Source: Candidatus Gastranaerophilales bacterium (GTDB lineage: Bacteria; Cyanobacteriota; Vampirovibrionia; Gastranaerophilales; Gastranaerophilaceae). From it: a stretch of 47,989 nucleotides of DNA. The translations under genes were made by a program, and so were the position numbers. The notes beneath the pieces were generated by a model. That model was not told the DNA's origin and did no database searches. It saw nothing but the letters and a program-made list of their open reading frames with translations. Each line of letters starts with the position of its first letter. The first letter of the stretch is position 1. Below, piece by piece: positions 44,083 to 47,989 of this stretch. The stretch is from positions 1 through 47,989 of the forward strand of contig CALVET010000086.1 of NCBI GenBank assembly GCA_944326675.1. The letters are read 5' to 3'.

Positions 44083-45234
44083 ATGGCGAATTTAGAATTA
44101 ATGCATCAAAATGCAGCAAACGAATATGAACAGAGAAATTTTGAAAAAGCTCTTGAAATATATAACGAAATAATAAAGCTAAATCCGATTGACGAAGTTG
44201 CACTTTCTTGCGTTATGGATATTTATCTTGAACTTGATGATAAGTTTAATTATTATCTGGCTAGAGCAAATGTGAATATCGCCCAAAATAAACTTGAATA
44301 TGCTATAAACGATACAAAAAAAGCAATAGAGCTTGATGTTGACAATATTGAAGCAAGAAGAAAATTAGCAAGACTTTATCGAGTATATAAGAAAAATTTA
44401 AAAGCAATCGATGAATTTTTAAGAATATTAGAGCTAAAAGAAGATGAACTTGACGCTTATTTTGAACTTGTTGATTTATATATGAAAGAAGATAGCATTG
44501 AAAGCGCAGTTTCAATAGCAAAAAAAGGACTTAACATATTTAAAGATGATAAAAACATAAAAAACATGCTGGCTCAATTGTATTTTAAGGCAAATGATTT
44601 AAAGGCAGCCCTTGAAGTTGTAGATGACGAATTTTTAAAAATCAAAATTCTTCTTCAAGATGAACAAAATGAAAACGCTATTGAGTTATTAAACAAAATT
44701 AATTATGAAAGTTTGGATAAAATACAAAAAAGAAATTATCATATCTTAAAAGCTCAATATTTATATAATACAAAACAATTCAATGAAGCTTTAAAAGAAG
44801 TTGAAAATTATGACAAAATAATTTCTGCCGATGCTTTATCTTTTCAAATGAAAGCTTTAATATATGAAGAATTAAATGATGAATTTAGCGCACATTTTAA
44901 CTGGGGCTTTTGCTATAAACTTCAAGGAAAAAATGATGAAGCAATTGTTGAATTTACTAATGCCTATAATAAAAACCCAAAAGACAAGACAACCCTTATT
45001 GAACTTGCAAAACTATATCAATTAAACAAAGAACGCTTTGTTGCAATTGAATTTTGGCAAAAAGTTTATGGGATAGATAAAGATGAACAAGCAAAAGAAA
45101 TCTTAGCTGAATTTTATTATTCCGAAGGAAATTTCCAAAAAGCCGAAGAATATGGTAAAGTAATAGAAGAGAAACAAGAAAACTACAAAGGTTTAATTGA
45201 TAGAATAATGGAGTTTTTCTCTAAAGACAAATAA
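44083..45234 (+). CDS. Tetratricopeptide repeat protein
   Basis: 383 aa made almost entirely of TPR helices, for example ANEYEQRNFEKALEIYNEIIKLNP (about 12-35), AINDTKKAIELDVDN and DEAIVEFTNAYNKNP. There is no signal peptide or TM segment, so it is probably a cytosolic scaffold. AAAAGGATAAAAT precedes the ATG. A 50-aa gene follows after 11 nt. The partner is unknown. Confidence 0.9.
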   Translation: MANLELMHQNAANEYEQRNFEKALEIYNEIIKLNPIDEVALSCVMDIYLELDDKFNYYLARANVNIAQNKLEYAINDTKKAIELDVDNIEARRKLARLYRVYKKNLKAIDEFLRILELKEDELDAYFELVDLYMKEDSIESAVSIAKKGLNIFKDDKNIKNMLAQLYFKANDLKAALEVVDDEFLKIKILLQDEQNENAIELLNKINYESLDKIQKRNYHILKAQYLYNTKQFNEALKEVENYDKIISADALSFQMKALIYEELNDEFSAHFNWGFCYKLQGKNDEAIVEFTNAYNKNPKDKTTLIELAKLYQLNKERFVAIEFWQKVYGIDKDEQAKEILAEFYYSEGNFQKAEEYGKVIEEKQENYKGLIDRIMEFFSKDK

Positions 45235-45245
45235 AAAGGTTCACC

Positions 45246-45398
45246 ATGGATAAAAATAGTTTTAATGACTATCAAAAAAAATCGTCATACGATAAAAAAT
45301 TGCAAGATATAAAAATTATGCTTTCAGATCATGAAAAATGTCGTGAAATTGCTAAAAAAATAAGCGAATATATTTCAAATAATGATAGCAAGTCTTAA
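45246..45398 (+). CDS. Small helical protein, unknown function
   Basis: 50 aa, starting with ATG 11 nt after the TPR gene, with AAAAAGG upstream. It is charged and probably two helices (YDKKLQDIKIMLSDHEKCREIAKKISEYI). No signal peptide. The stop codon lies inside a palindromic terminator. Good spacing and a ribosome binding site support it; no family recognised. Confidence 0.65.
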   Translation: MDKNSFNDYQKKSSYDKKLQDIKIMLSDHEKCREIAKKISEYISNNDSKS

Positions 45399-45413
45399 AT
45401 TAAAGACTTGCTA
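45386..45413. terminator. Bidirectional terminator spanning both stop codons
   Basis: TAGCAAGTCTT (45386-45396) and AAGACTTGCTA (45403-45413), 11-bp stem, 6-nt loop. It contains the stop codon of the 50-aa gene on plus and of the 309-aa gene on minus. Confidence 0.7.
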
Positions 45414-46329
45414 ACGTTTTAATTAAATCTTTATAAACAACATTTAATTCATAAGAATTATTTGAATTTTTTTCTGTTGTTATGTACTCGCCAATCGGAA
45501 TGCCTGCAAATTTATTATGATTTAAATGTTGATATTTTTTTCGAAATAGTGCACTTGTAAGGGCTCTGTTTTGCATTTTAAAACTTTGAATTTCAAAGTG
45601 TTGTTTTTTGATTTTTGATAAATTAATCATATCATCATTTTGATACGCATCTGTCGTTAAACTTGGAATTAATTCAATATTATATTTATCATTTAAAATC
45701 TTTTGAATTTTAGATAAAGACTTTAATAATGTCGAATAAATTTTATCGTAACCTTCAAAATTACTTGAATAAATAACCATAACATCGTTAATTGAAATAC
45801 TTATGCTTTTACTTATAACTTGAAGAGTTTCTTTTAATTTTGAAAAAACCGTATTATTTAAATGTTTTTTTGTTTCATCTTTAATATTTGAATTTTTATA
45901 ATTCAAAGAAAGACATATTGAATAACTTTTAATAATATCAAATTCTCTTAAACGTTTTCTTTCTTCTTCTTTTTGTTTTAATTTCTCTAAATTTTCAAAA
46001 TAATCATTATTTTCTTTCAATAATCTACATTCAATTTTATCTACGACATAATATAGAGCCATCATAGGAAAAACAAGACAAAATAAAAGAACACTTGTAT
46101 TTCTATATATATACAATGAATCATCAAACGGAAATAGAAACTTAGCCAGCGGATTAAAAAGATACCCGCTGTAATCCAAAATCATATTATCAGACATAAC
46201 GCCAATCCAATAAACCATATATACAAAGCTTAAAAAAACAAGCATGAATATAGAATATGTGATTATTTTTCTAAATGTTTTTGCTTTTGCCTTTATTTCA
46301 ACGGCAAACAAGTTATTTGTGTGCATCAT
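45400..46329 (-). CDS. Two-TM protein with cytosolic alpha/beta domain, unknown function
   Basis: 309 aa. Two membrane segments (about 21-43 and 78-98), then a lysine/glutamate-rich coiled coil (100-125) and a soluble domain to the end. In the soluble part, SYSICLSLNY, SISINDVMVIYSS and a long helix before IELIPSLTTDAY recall the strand-helix order of class III nucleotide cyclases. The metal-binding aspartates are not evident, so this is only a fold-level impression. AGAGGAT precedes the ATG. It lies downstream of gatA, separated by a terminator. Confidence 0.7.
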   Translation of the reverse strand: MMHTNNLFAVEIKAKAKTFRKIITYSIFMLVFLSFVYMVYWIGVMSDNMILDYSGYLFNPLAKFLFPFDDSLYIYRNTSVLLFCLVFPMMALYYVVDKIECRLLKENNDYFENLEKLKQKEEERKRLREFDIIKSYSICLSLNYKNSNIKDETKKHLNNTVFSKLKETLQVISKSISISINDVMVIYSSNFEGYDKIYSTLLKSLSKIQKILNDKYNIELIPSLTTDAYQNDDMINLSKIKKQHFEIQSFKMQNRALTSALFRKKYQHLNHNKFAGIPIGEYITTEKNSNNSYELNVVYKDLIKTLASL

Positions 46330-46352
46330 ATATAAATCCTCTATATATAAAT

Positions 46353-46407
46353 AAAAAAATTCTTCAGAAAAAAATTGCCTTAATTTTACAAATTTCTGAA
46401 GAATTTT
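46353..46407 (-). terminator. Intrinsic terminator of gatA
   Basis: Perfect 15-bp stem (46393-46407 with 46356-46370, core TTCTTCAGAAA) and a 22-nt loop; on the minus strand it runs into a T tract (46359-46353). Confidence 0.8.
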
Positions 46408-46427
46408 ATATTTTTTATATTTTTTTA

Positions 46428-47888
46428 TTATATATTCGGTCTTTGATTATACACCCCAAGCTCTTGTTCCAGTGCATAAGCGCTTTGCAACAATGTCATT
46501 TCATCAAGATTTTTTGCTATAACCTGTAAACCTATAGGCATTCCGTCTTTATCAAATCCGCAAGGCATAGATAAAGCAGGAGCTCCCACCAAGTTTGATG
46601 AAATTGTAGCAATATCTGTTAAATACATCTCAAGTGGATTATTTGCTTTTGAATTTAAGTCAAACGCTGTTGTAGGACAAGTCGGAGATACTAAAATATT
46701 AACGCTTTCAAAGGCTCTATTGAAATCATTTGCAATTAATCTTCTTAATTGCTGCGCTTTTTTATAATAAGCATCATAATAACCGCTTGACAGCGCATAA
46801 GTTCCAAGCATTATTCTTCTTTTAACTTCAGGGCCAAAACCTTCCGCTCTTGTTTTACAATACATGTCTAACAAATTTTCACAATTTTGCGCTCTATAGC
46901 CATATCTAACGCCGTCAAAACGAGCTAAATTAGAACTTGCTTCAGCCGTTGCAACAATATAGTAAACACCAATTGAGTGTTTTAATAAAGGCAGAGAAAT
47001 TTCTTTAATTTCAGCACCTAATTTTTCGTAAGTTTTTATTGCATTTTCAACGCTTTCTTTAACGTCATCTGCAACCCCTTCAGCCATTAATTCTTTAATA
47101 ACGCCAACTTTTAGACCTTTGATGTCTTTTTTTAAATTAGCTGAAATATTACCCACTTCCATATTTAGCGAAGTTGAATCTTTTGTATCATATCCTGCTA
47201 TGGCTTCATATAAATGAGTAATGTCTTCTATGCTTCTTCCAAAAGGCCCGATTTGGTCTAATGAAGAAGCAAAAGCAACTAAACCATAACGAGATACTCT
47301 GCCATAAGTAGGTTTAAAGCCTGTGATACCACAAAATGAAGCAGGTAAACGAATTGAACCGCCTGTATCAGAACCTAAAGATAAAGTTACCTCGCTTGCA
47401 CTGACACTTGCTGCAGAACCGCCTGATGAACCTCCGGGGACTTTATTTAAATTATATGGATTTCTTACAATTTTAAAAGCAGAATTTTCATTACTTGAAC
47501 CCATTGCAAATTCATCCAAATTTGCTTTTCCTAAAATCGGAACAAGGTTTTCTTTCAGTTTTGTTGTTATTGTAGCATCATATGGTGATACAAAATTTTC
47601 TAAAATTTTTGATGAACAAGTGGTCTTAGAACCTGTCATATTCATATTATCTTTTAAGGCAGTAGGAATACCTGCCAGAAATGGAATTTCCTCATTTTTT
47701 GCAATTTTTTCATCAACTTTTTTTGCTGTTTCAATAGCTTCATCAAAAGTTGTCGAATTAAAAGCGCCCAATTTTTCATCTAATTTTTCAATTCTTTCAA
47801 TAGATGCTTTTGTAAGTTCAAGCGCGCTTACTTCTTTATTAATCAAGGCTTTGCGCTGTTCGGCTGCTGTCTTTTTAAGTAATTCCAT
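46428..47888 (-). CDS. gatA: Glutamyl-tRNA(Gln)/Asp-tRNA(Asn) amidotransferase subunit A
   Basis: 486 aa amidase-signature enzyme. It frees ammonia from glutamine for GatB to amidate Glu-tRNA(Gln) or Asp-tRNA(Asn). The Ser-cisSer-Lys triad is visible: Lys in TALKDNMN, and the serines in PGGSSGGSAAS and GSDTGGSIRLPASFCG. GFKPTYGRVSRYGLVAFASSLDQIGP is a GatA hallmark. Length matches the family. No gatB or gatC is next to it. Confidence 0.96.
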   Translation of the reverse strand: MELLKKTAAEQRKALINKEVSALELTKASIERIEKLDEKLGAFNSTTFDEAIETAKKVDEKIAKNEEIPFLAGIPTALKDNMNMTGSKTTCSSKILENFVSPYDATITTKLKENLVPILGKANLDEFAMGSSNENSAFKIVRNPYNLNKVPGGSSGGSAASVSASEVTLSLGSDTGGSIRLPASFCGITGFKPTYGRVSRYGLVAFASSLDQIGPFGRSIEDITHLYEAIAGYDTKDSTSLNMEVGNISANLKKDIKGLKVGVIKELMAEGVADDVKESVENAIKTYEKLGAEIKEISLPLLKHSIGVYYIVATAEASSNLARFDGVRYGYRAQNCENLLDMYCKTRAEGFGPEVKRRIMLGTYALSSGYYDAYYKKAQQLRRLIANDFNRAFESVNILVSPTCPTTAFDLNSKANNPLEMYLTDIATISSNLVGAPALSMPCGFDKDGMPIGLQVIAKNLDEMTLLQSAYALEQELGVYNQRPNI

Positions 47889-47931
47889 TAAACTTTACTC
47901 CATATAAAAATATTTGTCTTACAATTATTTT

Positions 47932-47989
47932 ATGACAAATAAAACGATTGGCAAATATGGCGAACAATTAGCAAAAAATTTCTTAATAA
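47932..47989 (+). CDS. YraN/UPF0102-like protein, 5' part only
   Basis: The frame from ATG at 47932 runs off the window after 19 residues: MTNKTIGKYGEQLAKNFLI. The G-x2-GE-x2-A-x3-L pattern is the usual N-terminus of the UPF0102 (YraN) endonuclease-like family. It is divergent from gatA across a 43-bp gap. Too short to be sure. Confidence 0.55.
   Translation, partial: MTNKTIGKYGEQLAKNFLI

Noticed and set aside
1..47989. tRNA, rRNA, insertion sequences, phage genes
   Set aside because: None were recognised on either strand when reading the window; short cloverleaf-like RNAs could still be missed without a covariance search.

Overview
The window is AT-rich, densely coding DNA (roughly 30% G+C by eye). 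It has no rRNA, tRNA, IS element or CRISPR array that I can see. The gene content points to a Gram-negative-type bacterium. It encodes a TolC/NodT-like outer-membrane channel with EmrA/EmrB-type partners, the MEP pathway enzyme IspG, and a PPi-dependent phosphofructokinase. It also has a Ycf45/SpoIIIAA-like AAA protein with an R3H tail and a Ski2/Mtr4-like DExH helicase, both typical of the cyanobacterial lineage. With the many lineage-specific proteins and the low G+C, my best guess is a gut Melainabacteria/Vampirovibrionia (Gastranaerophilales) genome. This placement is inference; no marker gene here proves it.

Layout. 1-529: non-coding, with a G+C-richer array of short hairpins, a 38-bp direct repeat and a terminator. 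530-7870: a lineage-specific protein, cysE, a multidrug efflux set (marR-emrA-emrB on minus, the outer-membrane channel divergent on plus) and a CNT-type nucleoside transporter. 7871-13509: a 55-aa ORF, a WecA/TagO-type transferase, glyA, and three tandem paralogous HExxH proteins. 13653-22864: typA, a small tagged protein, pfp, a GGDEF protein, ychF, the R3H/AAA protein, a YgjP-like metalloprotein and a small secreted protein. 22881-35254: mostly minus strand (galE, pheT broken by one in-frame TAA, an RqcH/NFACT protein, a Ski2-like helicase, dut, coaX, a GatD-like amidotransferase, proS), with nadD-yqeK on plus. 35364-39644: three consecutive degenerate NuoL/NuoM/NuoN-like membrane proteins. 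39639-47989: a secreted protein, ispG, a GT-C glycosyltransferase, a phosphoesterase, a TPR protein, two unknown genes, gatA, and the start of a YraN-like gene.

How the genes work together. Most are housekeeping: translation (pheT, proS, gatA, typA, ychF, rqcH), cofactors (nadD, coaX, glyA), envelope sugars (tagO/wecA, galE, GT-C), isoprenoids (ispG) and nucleotide hygiene (dut, yqeK). The accessory interest lies in six otherwise unrelated cytosolic-looking proteins that share an N-terminal aromatic-x-Gly tag, three of which are the HExxH paralogs. Other notable points are the nuoLMN-like remnant with no other complex I genes nearby, an interrupted GGDEF domain, the stop codon in the essential gene pheT, and an identical 20-bp palindrome layout in two divergent promoters. 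Several genes lack a Shine-Dalgarno sequence and carry a -10 box at a leaderless distance, while others have clear AGGAG-type sites.
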